64,000 nt of DNA from Amycolatopsis nalaikhensis (GTDB lineage: Bacteria > Actinomycetota > Actinomycetes > Mycobacteriales > Pseudonocardiaceae): contig NZ_CP127173.1 in NCBI RefSeq assembly GCF_030264295.1, positions 6,951,501 through 7,015,500 on the forward strand. The letters are read 5' to 3'. Both the position numbers and the translations under genes were made by a program. Under the pieces are notes generated by a model. It was not told the DNA's origin. It worked only from the letters and a program-made list of their open reading frames with translations, and made no database searches. Shown here in pieces: positions 18,213-26,557 of this stretch; the stretch's first letter is position 1, and every line of letters starts with the position of its first letter.

Positions 18213-18824
18213 ATGCGAGCACGCGACCTGATGACCGCGCCGGTGATCGCCGTGCAGCCGTGGACGACCGCCAAGGAGGCGGCCGAGCTGCTGTCCATGC
18301 ACGGCTTCACCGCGCTCCCGGTGGTCGACGACGACGAGCGCCTGATCGGCATCGTCACCGAGGCCGACCTGATCCGCGGCCGGATCCCCGCCGACCCCCG
18401 GCACGCCCACGAACACCGCGAAGCCGCCGTCGCGGGCAAGACGGTCGGGGACGTGATGACCAGCCCCGCCACCGCGATGGACTCCGGCACCGACGTCGCC
18501 GAGCTGTGCCAGGCGCTGGTGGACGCCCGGATCCGGGCGATGCCGATCGTCGACGGCTCGGCCGTCGTCGGCATCGTCACCCGCGGCGACATCGTCCGCG
18601 TGCTCGCGCGGGAAGACACCGACATCGCCCGGGACGTCAAGCACCGGCTGGAGATCTACGGCGGCAGCGGCCGCTGGAAGATCGACGTCCGCGACGGCTA
18701 CGTCCACATCACCGACCAGTTCGACGACGACACCGACCGGCACGTCGCGCAGCTGCTGGCGCTCGCCGTGCCCGGCGTCGTCGCGGCCGACACCGCCTAC
18801 GCGGGTGAGGAGCAGCACCGATGA
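18213..18824 (+). CDS. CBS-pair protein with C-terminal BON domain
   Basis: 203 aa. CBS repeat 1 starts MRARDLMTAPVIAVQPW, repeat 2 starts VGDVMTSPATAMDSG, and the BON domain is at about 140-200 (GRWKIDVRDGYVHITDQF). The ATG at 18213 is preferred over an upstream ATG at 18180 because the family begins at MRARD. First gene after the 18117 box and coupled by ATGA to the following USP. Confidence 0.92.
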   Translation: MRARDLMTAPVIAVQPWTTAKEAAELLSMHGFTALPVVDDDERLIGIVTEADLIRGRIPADPRHAHEHREAAVAGKTVGDVMTSPATAMDSGTDVAELCQALVDARIRAMPIVDGSAVVGIVTRGDIVRVLAREDTDIARDVKHRLEIYGGSGRWKIDVRDGYVHITDQFDDDTDRHVAQLLALAVPGVVAADTAYAGEEQHR

Positions 18825-19726
18825 GCACCACCGACCCGAGGATCACCGTCGGCGTGGACGGCTCGGCGGGTTCGACCGCCGCCGTCGCGTGGGCGGCGAA
18901 GATCGCCTCCCTGCGTCACCTCGAACTCCGGATCGTGCACGGCCTGCAGGTCGCCGGCCTCTACTACGGCGGGGGCATGACCGGGATCGGCGCGGCCACG
19001 CTGTTCGAGGCGGTCCAGGCCGACGGCGAACGCGCCATCGCCGACGCCCGCACCCTGGCCGCGTCGATCGACAAGGATCTGGTGATCACCACCGAGCTGC
19101 CCAACGACCCGCCGGTGCCGATGCTGATCGAGGAGTCCCGGCACGCCCGGATGCTCGTGGTCGGCCGGACGGGGACCGGCGGGTTCGCCGAGATGCTGGT
19201 CGGTGGCACCGCGGCCACGGTCGCGAGCCACGCGCACGGGCCGGTCGCCGTCATCCGCGGTCGGCGGGGCACCACGACGCTCCCGGATTCGGGACCGGTC
19301 GTGGTCGGTGTCGACGGCAGCCCGAACAGCGAGCAGGCGATCGCCGTCGCGTTCGAGGAGGCGTCGCTGCGCGGTGTGCCGCTGGTCGCGGTGCACGCCT
19401 GGAACGACATCACCTACGAGGACACGCGCGGCACGGCCCGCATCCTCACCCAGCCGGAGACCCTGGAAGAGGGCGAGGAGCGGCTGCTGACCGAGCGGCT
19501 GGCGGGCTGGCCGGAGAAGTACCCCGATGTCGAGGTCCGCCGCCTCCTGGTCCGCGACCGGCCACGGCACGCTCTGCTCGAGGCGAGCGAGACCGCGCAG
19601 CTGGTCGTCGTCGGCAGCCGCGGTCGCGGCGGCTTCACCGGGATGCTCCTCGGCTCGACCAGCCAGGCGCTGGTCCAGCACGCCCAGTGCCCGGTGCTCG
19701 TCGTCCGCCCGGAGCGGAAGAAGTGA
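18821..19726 (+). CDS. Universal stress protein, two USP domains
   Basis: 301 aa. Domain 1: TVGVDGSAGSTAAVAWA with VVGRTGTGGFAEMLVGGT. Domain 2: VVGVDGSPNSEQAIAVA with VVGSRGRGGFTGMLLGST, an intact G-2x-G-9x-G(S) ATP-binding motif. A Rv2623/Rv2005c-type two-domain protein. Its stop overlaps the GTG of phosphoketolase, so a stress protein and a central-metabolism enzyme are made from one transcript. Confidence 0.93.
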   Translation: MSTTDPRITVGVDGSAGSTAAVAWAAKIASLRHLELRIVHGLQVAGLYYGGGMTGIGAATLFEAVQADGERAIADARTLAASIDKDLVITTELPNDPPVPMLIEESRHARMLVVGRTGTGGFAEMLVGGTAATVASHAHGPVAVIRGRRGTTTLPDSGPVVVGVDGSPNSEQAIAVAFEEASLRGVPLVAVHAWNDITYEDTRGTARILTQPETLEEGEERLLTERLAGWPEKYPDVEVRRLLVRDRPRHALLEASETAQLVVVGSRGRGGFTGMLLGSTSQALVQHAQCPVLVVRPERKK

Positions 19727-22082
19727 CCGCCGTCGACGCTCGCCCGGCGGTGCTGGGCCGCACCGAGCTCGCGCAGGTGGACGCCCTCTGGCGGGCCGCG
19801 AACTACCTCTCGGCCGGCCAGATCTACCTGATGGCGAACCCGCTGCTGCGCGAGGAGCTGCGGCCCGAGCACGTCAAGCCGAGACTGCTCGGGCACTGGG
19901 GGACCTCACCCGGCCTCAACTTCGTCTACGCCCACCTCAACCGGGCCATCCTGACCCACGACCTGGACGCCATGTTCGTCACCGGCCCGGGCCACGGCGG
20001 TCCGGCGTTGCTGGCCAACACCTGGCTCGAAGGCAGCTACACGGAGGCGTGGCCCGAGGTGACGCGGGACGCTGCCGGCATGCGGGAACTGTTCAAGCAG
20101 TTCTCGTTCCCCGGTGGCGTGCCCAGCCACGTGGCGCCGCAGGTTCCGGGCTCGATCCACGAAGGCGGCGAGCTCGGTTACTCGCTCGCCCACGCGTACG
20201 GCGCGGCGTTCGACAACCCGGGCCTCGTGGTCGCGTGCGTGATCGGCGACGGCGAGGCCGAGACCGGCCCACTCGCGACGTCGTGGCACGCGAACAAGTT
20301 CCTCGACCCGGTCCGCGACGGCGCGGTGCTGCCGATCCTGCACCTCAACGGCTACAAGATCGCCAACCCGACCGTGCTGTCCCGCATCGCCCCGGCCGAA
20401 CTCGACGCGTTGCTGCGCGGGTACGGCTACGAGCCGATCTACGTCGAAGGCAGCGACCCCGAGACGATGCACCAGGCGATGGCTGCCGCGCTGGATTCGG
20501 CGATCGCCGATCTCGCGGTGATCCGCCGCCGCCACGAGCGGCCGGCGTGGCCGATGATCGTGCTGCGCAGCCCCAAGGGCTGGACCGGTCCGTCCGTTGT
20601 GGACGGCTTGCCGGTGGAAGGCACCTGGCGGGCGCACCAGGTGCCGCTCGCCGAGGTCCGGCGCAACCCGGAGCACCTTCGCCAGCTGGAAGAGTGGATG
20701 CGGTCCTACCGTCCGGAGGAGCTGTTCGACGACCACGGCCGCCCGGTCGCGGACGTCACGGCGATGATCCCGGCGGGGGAGCGCCGGATGGGCGCGAACC
20801 CGAACGCCAACGGCGGCATCCTCCTGCGCCCGCTCACGCTGCCCGACACCGCGGCCCACGCCGTCGCCGTCCCGTCACCGGGGGCGACGGGGGCCGAACC
20901 GACCCGCGCGCTGGGCCGGTTCCTGCGCGACGTCTTCACGCTCAACGCCGACCGGGCGAACTTCCGCCTCTTCGGCCCCGACGAGACGGCGTCCAACCGG
21001 CTCGACGCGGTCTACGACGTCACCGCCAAGGAGTGGCAGGCCGCGATCGAGCCGGTGGACGAGCACCTGTCGCCCGACGGCCGGGTGCTGGAGGTGCTGT
21101 CCGAGCACTTGTGCCAGGGCTGGCTCGAGGGCTACCTGCTGACGGGCCGCCACGGGTTGTTCAACTGCTACGAGGCGTTCGTGCACATCGTCGACTCGAT
21201 GGTGAACCAGCACATCAAGTGGCTGCGGGTGCACCGCCAGATCCCGTGGCGGCGCCCGGTGGCGTCGCTGAACTACTTGCTCACCTCGCACGTGTGGCGG
21301 CAGGACCACAACGGCTTCTCCCACCAGGACCCCGGGTTCGTCGACCACATCGCGAACAAGAAGCCGAAGTCGTGCGGATCTATTTCCCGCCGGACACCAA
21401 CACGCTCCTGGAGGTGGCGGCGCACTGCCTGCGCAGCCGGGACTACGTGAACGTCGTCGTGGCGGGCAAGAACGACTCGCCGAACTGGCTGGATGCCGAG
21501 CAGGCCGCGCTGCACTGCGCCCGGGGCGTGAGCATCTGGGAGTGGGCGAGCACGCACACCGACCGCGAGCCGGACGTCGTCCTCGCCTGCGCGGGCGACG
21601 CTCCGACGCTGGAAGTGCTCGCGGCGGCGAAGATCCTGCGGGAAGAGCTGCCGGACCTGGCGGTGCGGGTGGTGAACGTCGTCGACCTGATGCGCCTGCA
21701 GCCCGAAGCCGAGCACCCGCACGGGCTCGGCGACCGCGAGTTCGACGCGTTGTTCACCCCGGACCGGCCGGTGATCTTCGCCTACCACGGCTACCCGTGG
21801 CTGATCCACCGCCTGGCCTACCGCCGCACCAACCACCACGACATGCACGTCCGCGGCTACACCGAGCACGGCACGACGACGACACCGTTCGACATGCTGG
21901 TGCTCAACCACATGGACCGGTTCCAGCTGGTGATCGACGTGATCGACCGGGTGCCGGGCCTGGTCGCGACGGCCGGCGTGCTCCGGCAGAAGATGACCGA
22001 GGCCCAGGGCAAGCACCGCCGCTGGATCCGGACCCACGGCGAGGACCTGCCCGAGATCCGCGACTGGACCTGGGAGGGGTGA
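19723..22082 (+). CDS. xfp: Xylulose-5-phosphate/fructose-6-phosphate phosphoketolase (one-base frameshift)
   Basis: Thiamine-diphosphate enzyme that splits xylulose-5-P or fructose-6-P with phosphate into acetyl phosphate plus a triose or tetrose phosphate. Recognised by RAANYLSAGQIYLM, VTGPGHGGPA, SFPGGVPSH, the TPP loop GDGEAETGP, LNGYKI, SPKGWTGP and, after the break, YFPPDTNTLLEV and FAYHGYPWLIH. The frame breaks at about 21363 (HIANKK, then another frame resumes at AEVVRIYFPP). One added G restores a 786 aa enzyme, the usual length. The GTG start overlaps the USP stop. Confidence 0.92.
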
Positions 22083-22085
22083 GGG

Positions 22086-22120
22086 GTGACCGCCGCGGTC
22101 CCACCGGCCGCGGCGGTCAC
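22086..22120. terminator. Bidirectional stem-loop terminator
   Basis: A 13-bp perfect stem (GTGACCGCCGCGG at 22086-22098 with CCGCGGCGGTCAC at 22108-22120) and a 9-base loop, between the convergent phosphoketolase and ArsI/CadI-like genes. Confidence 0.75.
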
Positions 22121-22138
22121 CGAACCCCGGACGGGTGC

Positions 22139-22618
22139 TCAGGAGCAGCAGCCCTCCGGCTGGGTGGCCTGGTCGACCCGCCCGGTCTCGGCGTCGGGCG
22201 TGCAGCACGTGGCCGGGGTGGCGAGGGCGCCGCTGTCGGTGCCGAAGGTCTGCGAGTCGGCCTTGACGGTGTAGACCTCCCAGGGCTCCTGACCAGGCCC
22301 GTGCACCCACACCTTGTCCTGCACGGCGTAGCAGCACGTCGTGTTGTCCTCGGTCAGCGTCTCCAGGCCCTCGCCGGTGAGGCGCTTGCTGGCCTCGCTG
22401 ACCTGGTCGGTCGTCTCGACCTCGACGCCGAGGTGGTCCATGACGGTCGCCTGGCCGGGCTCGCCTTCCAGCAGCACGAGCTTGAGCGCGGGCTCGGCGA
22501 TGGCGAAGTTGGCGTAGCCGGGGCGGAGCTTGGCCGGCTCGGTGCCGAACAGCTTCGAGTAGAAGTCGATCGAGCCATCGAGGTCCCCCACCCGCAGCGC
22601 GAGCTGTACCCGTGACAT
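22139..22618 (-). CDS. ArsI/CadI-family vicinal-oxygen-chelate protein
   Basis: 159 aa glyoxalase/dioxygenase-fold protein. The opening MSRVQLALRVGDLDGSIDFY, the metal-site region (VMDHLGVEVE) and the vicinal cysteines in NTTCCYAVQDKVWV match ArsI, the Fe(II) C-As bond lyase, and the closely related CadI group. The C-terminal tail adds more Cys (ATCCTP, EGCCS). Divergent from arsR and sharing its operator region, so metalloid-regulated. ArsI and CadI cannot be separated with certainty by eye. Confidence 0.85.
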   Translation of the reverse strand: MSRVQLALRVGDLDGSIDFYSKLFGTEPAKLRPGYANFAIAEPALKLVLLEGEPGQATVMDHLGVEVETTDQVSEASKRLTGEGLETLTEDNTTCCYAVQDKVWVHGPGQEPWEVYTVKADSQTFGTDSGALATPATCCTPDAETGRVDQATQPEGCCS

Positions 22619-22701
22619 CCTGTCCTCCTTGAATAGATGTTCATCGAAGCAGCGATACCGGGTAGATTGCCCTCTGAATAGACATCTGTCAAGATAGATG
22701 C
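22619..22701. promoter_or_regulatory. arsI/arsR divergent operator region
   Basis: An 83-bp AT-richer spacer with repeated elements: GAATAGATGTTCATCGA at about 22632-22648, GAATAGACATCTGTC at about 22676-22690, then AAGATAGATGC. ATAGATG/ATAGACAT-type repeats with a dyad are typical of ArsR/SmtB operators, so ArsR probably represses both directions from here. Confidence 0.6.
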
Positions 22702-23064
22702 ATGCCGAAACAGCTGCCGATCGTCGCGATGGATGCCTGCTGCTCCCCGCTGGCCCGCGAGCCGCTGACCGAGCCGCAGGCCGCGGAGCTGGCGAAGCTG
22801 TTCAAGGCGATGGCCGACCCGGTACGCCTGCGGCTGCTGTCGCTGATCGCCTCCCACGCCGGAGGTGAGGCGTGCGTGTGCGACCTGACCGACGCGTTCG
22901 ACCTGACCGGCCCGACGATCTCCCACCATCTGAAGGTGCTGCGCGAGTCCGGGCTGATCACCGGTGAGCGGCGCGGCACCTGGGTGTACTACCGCGTCCA
23001 CCCCGAGGTGCTGGCCCGGCTCTCGGCCGTGCTCGTCACCGGCGACGCCCCGGTTCCGGCATGA
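22702..23064 (+). CDS. arsR: ArsR-family metalloid-responsive repressor
   Basis: 120 aa winged-helix repressor. The helix-turn-helix region is DLTGPTISHHLKVLRESGLI (about 74-93) and the wing is GERRGTWVYYRV. Cys residues occur in DACCSPL near the N terminus and in ACVCDLTDAF before the recognition helix; the latter is the As(III) site of actinobacterial ArsR proteins. The ATG at 22702 (MPKQLPIVAMDACC) lies just after the operator repeats. It overlaps acr3 by 4 bp. Confidence 0.92.
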   Translation: MPKQLPIVAMDACCSPLAREPLTEPQAAELAKLFKAMADPVRLRLLSLIASHAGGEACVCDLTDAFDLTGPTISHHLKVLRESGLITGERRGTWVYYRVHPEVLARLSAVLVTGDAPVPA

Positions 23065-24134
23065 CCGACACGCACGCCGGGGTGGTCGGCAAGCTGTCCA
23101 CCCTGGACCGGTTCCTGCCCGTGTGGATCGCCGCCGCGATGGTCGCCGGCCTGCTCGCCGGCCGCTGGGTCCCCGGGCTGAACACCGCGCTCTCGGCGGT
23201 GCAGGTCGACGGAATTTCGCTGCCGATCGCGCTCGGGCTGCTGGTCATGATGTACCCGGTGCTGGCGAAAGTCCGCTACGACCGGCTCGGCAGCGTCACC
23301 CGCGACCGGCGGCTGCTGTGGCCGTCGCTGGTGCTGAACTGGCTCGTCGGCCCGGCACTGATGTTCGCGCTGGCCTGGCTGCTGCTGCCCGACCTGCCCG
23401 AATACCGGACCGGGCTGATCATCGTCGGCCTCGCCCGCTGCATCGCCATGGTCATCATCTGGAACGACCTCGCCTGCGGCGACCGCGAAGCCGCCGCCGT
23501 GCTGGTCGCGCTGAACTCGGTGTTCCAGGTCATCGCGTTCGGGCTCCTGGGCTGGTTCTACCTCTCCGTCCTGCCCGGCTGGCTCGGCCTACCGCAAGCC
23601 GGCCTCGCCGTGTCCGGGTGGCAGATCGCCAAGAGCGTCCTGATCTTCCTCGGCATCCCGCTGCTGGCCGGTTACCTGACCCGCCGTCTCGGCGAACGGG
23701 CGAAGGGCCGGACCTGGTACGAGTCGAAGTTCCTGCCCAAGATCGGCCCGGCCGCGCTCTACGGCCTGCTGTTCACGATCGTGGTGCTCTTCGCCCTGCA
23801 GGGAGATCAGATCACAGCGCGGCCACTGGACGTCGTCCGGATCGCGGTGCCCTTGCTCGTCTACTTCGGACTGATGTGGGCCGGGTCCTACGCGTTCGGC
23901 AAGGCCGTCGGCCTGTCCTACGAACGGACCACGACGCTCGCGTTCACCGCAGCGGGCAACAACTTCGAACTCGCCATCGCCGTCGCCATCGCCACGTTCG
24001 GCGCGACCAGCGGGCAGGCGCTGGCCGGGGTCGTCGGGCCGCTGATCGAAGTCCCCGTGCTCGTCGCGCTCGTGTACGTGTCCCTGGCGCTGCGCCGCCG
24101 CTTCACCCCGGCCCCCGTGGAGGTCACCCCGTGA
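23061..24134 (+). CDS. acr3: Arsenite efflux transporter, ACR3 family
   Basis: 357 aa membrane protein with about ten helices that expels As(III). Diagnostic stretches: LGLLVMMYPVLAKVRYDRL, GLARCIAMVIIWNDLACGD with the conserved transport Cys, and FTAAGNNFELAIAVAIATFG. Coupled by ATGA to arsR upstream and by a GTGA overlap to arsC downstream, so it is the middle gene of arsR-acr3-arsC. Confidence 0.94.
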   Translation: MTDTHAGVVGKLSTLDRFLPVWIAAAMVAGLLAGRWVPGLNTALSAVQVDGISLPIALGLLVMMYPVLAKVRYDRLGSVTRDRRLLWPSLVLNWLVGPALMFALAWLLLPDLPEYRTGLIIVGLARCIAMVIIWNDLACGDREAAAVLVALNSVFQVIAFGLLGWFYLSVLPGWLGLPQAGLAVSGWQIAKSVLIFLGIPLLAGYLTRRLGERAKGRTWYESKFLPKIGPAALYGLLFTIVVLFALQGDQITARPLDVVRIAVPLLVYFGLMWAGSYAFGKAVGLSYERTTTLAFTAAGNNFELAIAVAIATFGATSGQALAGVVGPLIEVPVLVALVYVSLALRRRFTPAPVEVTP

Positions 24135-24538
24135 ACACCCCCGAAGTGCTGTTCGTCTGCGTCCACAACGCCGGGCGCTCCCAGATGGCCGCCGCCCTGC
24201 TGGACCACCACGCCGCCGGCCGCGTCACCGTTCGCTCCGCCGGGTCGGCACCGGCGAACGAGGTCAACCCGGCCGTGGTCGCGGTGATGGCCGAGCTGGG
24301 GATCGACGTCTCCCGCGAGTTCCCCAAGCGACTGACCACCGACGCGGTCGAGGCCGCCGACGTCGTGATCACCATGGGCTGCGGCGACGCCTGCCCGATC
24401 TTCCCGGGCAAGCGCTACCTCGACTGGCAGCTCGACGACCCCGCCGGCCGGTCCGTCGAGCACGTCCGCCCGATCCGCGACGAGATCGACCGCCGGGTCC
24501 GCGCCCTGCTCGCCGAGCTGGTTCCCGCCACGACCTGA
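24131..24538 (+). CDS. arsC: Arsenate reductase, low-molecular-weight phosphatase fold
   Basis: 135 aa enzyme that reduces arsenate to arsenite. The phosphate-binding loop CVHNAGRS (CX5R) is at residues 10-17, and later cysteines lie in MGCGDACP. The ending DEIDRRVRALLAEL fits the actinobacterial branch, which usually couples to mycothiol/mycoredoxin. GTG start overlapping the acr3 stop. Confidence 0.92.
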   Translation: MNTPEVLFVCVHNAGRSQMAAALLDHHAAGRVTVRSAGSAPANEVNPAVVAVMAELGIDVSREFPKRLTTDAVEAADVVITMGCGDACPIFPGKRYLDWQLDDPAGRSVEHVRPIRDEIDRRVRALLAELVPATT

Positions 24539-24898
24539 GCCTCGCGGATCCGGTCCCGCGTGTAGATCTTGAACCTGCCGGCCGCGACCGGCGACCCGAT
24601 GCGGGGCGGCGAGGTCGTCCGGCCGGTCAGCGTCGAGCAGGCGCACGCCGCCACCGCGCCGGTTCGGCGAGATCGGCACCCGGGAGCGCATCGGCCGGGG
24701 CGGTGAGCCGAGGGGCACGTGAAATTTCACGAAACAGGTTCCCACTGCGGCTTGACCATCACCCGGCCAGGGGAGGAGAACTGGTCGGAAGCGCCGGAGA
24801 CGGTCGGCGGGCTACCGGGAGTGGGCGATGTGAACCGGGCAGGCGGAGATCATGAGCGCGCGGAGGCGGAAAGGTTGACGTTCCCCGACTTACCGCGC
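24539..24898. other. Spacer between arsC and the DevS-like gene: possible gene relic and a palindrome
   Basis: No convincing intact gene. On the minus strand, 24535-24660 reads STLTGRTTSPPR then GRFKIYTRDRIREAQ, faintly like a degraded helix-turn-helix/excisionase-type DNA-binding segment; this is weak. At 24719-24730 there is a perfect 12-bp palindrome, GTGAAATTTCAC, an AT-rich island in GC-rich DNA and a candidate operator. The downstream kinase frame is open from 24719, so part of this stretch could be its N terminus. Confidence 0.4.
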
Positions 24899-26539
24899 AT
24901 GGAATTGGACCAGCTGCTGGGGCAGCTGGTCGAGCGGGCCCAGGAAGTCATGGGCACGCAAGGGCGGCTGCGCGGGCTGTTGCACGCGAGTCAGATGGTG
25001 ACGAGCGACCTGGCGTTGCCGACGCTGCTGCGCCGGATCGTCGAGGCGGCGCGGGAACTGCTGGGCGCCCGGTACGCGGCGCTCGGCGTGATCGGGCCGG
25101 ACGGGCAGCTCGTCGAGTTCATCCACGTCGGCATGGACGCCGAGACGGTGGCCAGGGTCGGGCGGCTGCCGGAAGGCAAGGGGCTGCTCGGGGCCGTGGT
25201 GGAGGACCCGCGGCCGATCCGGCTGGCGAACATCGGCGACGACCCCCGCTCGTCCGGGTTCCCGGACGAGCACCCGCCGATGGGCAGCTTCCTCGGTGTG
25301 CCGATCCGGGTGCGCGGGGTGGTGTTCGGCAACCTCTACCTCACCGAGTGCCGGCACGGCGAGTTCACCGCGGAGGACGAGCAGCTCGCGCTCGCCCTGG
25401 CCGCGACCGCCGGGCAGGCCATCGACAACGCGAGGCTCTACGAGACCGCACGCAAGCAGCAGGAGTGGCTGGCGGCGTCGACGGCGATCATGCGCGAACT
25501 CCTCTCGACCGGGTCCGGCCGTCCGCTGGAGCTGATCGCCACGCACACCCACGACCTCGCCGACGCCGACCTGGTCACCGTGCTGCGCCCGGCCGGCGAC
25601 GGGCTCCGGATCGAGGTCGCCGTCGGCAGCGGCGCGGCCGAGCTGGAGGGAGCCTTCGTCGACGTCGAGGGCACGATGTCGGGGCAGGTGTTCGCCAGCG
25701 GTGCGCCGGTGGTGGGGTCGTGGATCGACCGGCAGTCCCGGCAGGAGGTGTCCGCGCCGTTGCGGACGGACCTCGACGCCGTGCTGGTCGTTCCGCTGAC
25801 CGGCGCCGGGCAGGTGACCGGCGTGCTGACCGCGGCCAGGAAGATCGGCCGCCGCGGGTTCACCGCCGACGACCTCGAGATGGCGGCCGGGTTCGCCGGT
25901 CAGGCGTCGGTGGCGATCGAGCTGGCCGACGCCCGCGCGGAACAGCAGCGCAGCGAGCTCTACGACGAGCGCGACCGGATCGCGGCCGAGCTGCACAGCC
26001 AGGTGGTGCAGCGGCTGTACGCGATCGGCCTGTCCCTGCAGACGACCGCCGGAGCGGCCCGCTCGGAGGTGGTCGCGCGCCGGGTGCGGACGGCGATCAC
26101 CGACCTCGACGCCGTGATCACCCAGATCCGCGAGACGGTGTTCCAGCTGGACGACGTGCTGCCGCGCGCCACGGCGACCGTGCACGACCGGGTGCTGGAG
26201 GTGTTGTCGGAGGCCGGCGAGGAGTTCGGGCTCGCCGCTTCGACGGAGTTCTCGGGCAAGCTCGACGCGATTGCTTCGGTGGAGCTCGCCGACGCACTGG
26301 TCACGGCGTTACGCGAGGGTTTGCGGGTGATCGCCCGGCACACTGGCGCGGGCGCGGTCCAGGTCGCGGTGCGCTCGGGCGCGGAACGGCTGAGCGTGGT
26401 CCTCGCCCACGACGGAGGTAACCCGCTCGACGGGACGCCGGAGGCGGACCTGGTCACGTTCACCGAGCTGGGGGGCAGCCGAGGAGGGCTCTCCGAGGTG
26501 CACGAGCGCGAGCTGACCTGGTGGGTACCGCTGTCCTGA
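24899..26539 (+). CDS. DevS/DosT-like two-GAF sensor with degenerate kinase domain
   Basis: About 546 aa from ATG 24899; the frame is open back to GTG 24719, so the start is uncertain. GAF-A (about 40-185) retains the DEHPPM loop whose His aligns with heme ligand His149 of M. tuberculosis DosS, and GNLYLT aligns with its Tyr171. GAF-B follows (about 205-345). The phospho-acceptor helix keeps its His (AELHSQVVQRLYAIGLSLQ). The ATPase domain has lost the N-box Asn (EGLRVIARHTG where the family has SNAVRHA) and the DxGxG box (AHDGGNP). It may bind heme and signal without ordinary kinase activity, or partner with the intact DevS. Confidence 0.88.
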   Translation: MELDQLLGQLVERAQEVMGTQGRLRGLLHASQMVTSDLALPTLLRRIVEAARELLGARYAALGVIGPDGQLVEFIHVGMDAETVARVGRLPEGKGLLGAVVEDPRPIRLANIGDDPRSSGFPDEHPPMGSFLGVPIRVRGVVFGNLYLTECRHGEFTAEDEQLALALAATAGQAIDNARLYETARKQQEWLAASTAIMRELLSTGSGRPLELIATHTHDLADADLVTVLRPAGDGLRIEVAVGSGAAELEGAFVDVEGTMSGQVFASGAPVVGSWIDRQSRQEVSAPLRTDLDAVLVVPLTGAGQVTGVLTAARKIGRRGFTADDLEMAAGFAGQASVAIELADARAEQQRSELYDERDRIAAELHSQVVQRLYAIGLSLQTTAGAARSEVVARRVRTAITDLDAVITQIRETVFQLDDVLPRATATVHDRVLEVLSEAGEEFGLAASTEFSGKLDAIASVELADALVTALREGLRVIARHTGAGAVQVAVRSGAERLSVVLAHDGGNPLDGTPEADLVTFTELGGSRGGLSEVHERELTWWVPLS

Positions 26540-26557
26540 CGCCGGGAGCGGGTACCG

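Noticed and set aside
24535..24660. Degraded helix-turn-helix gene after arsC
   Set aside because: The resemblance is a short stretch without a start or family-defining residues; left as a possibility within the spacer note.
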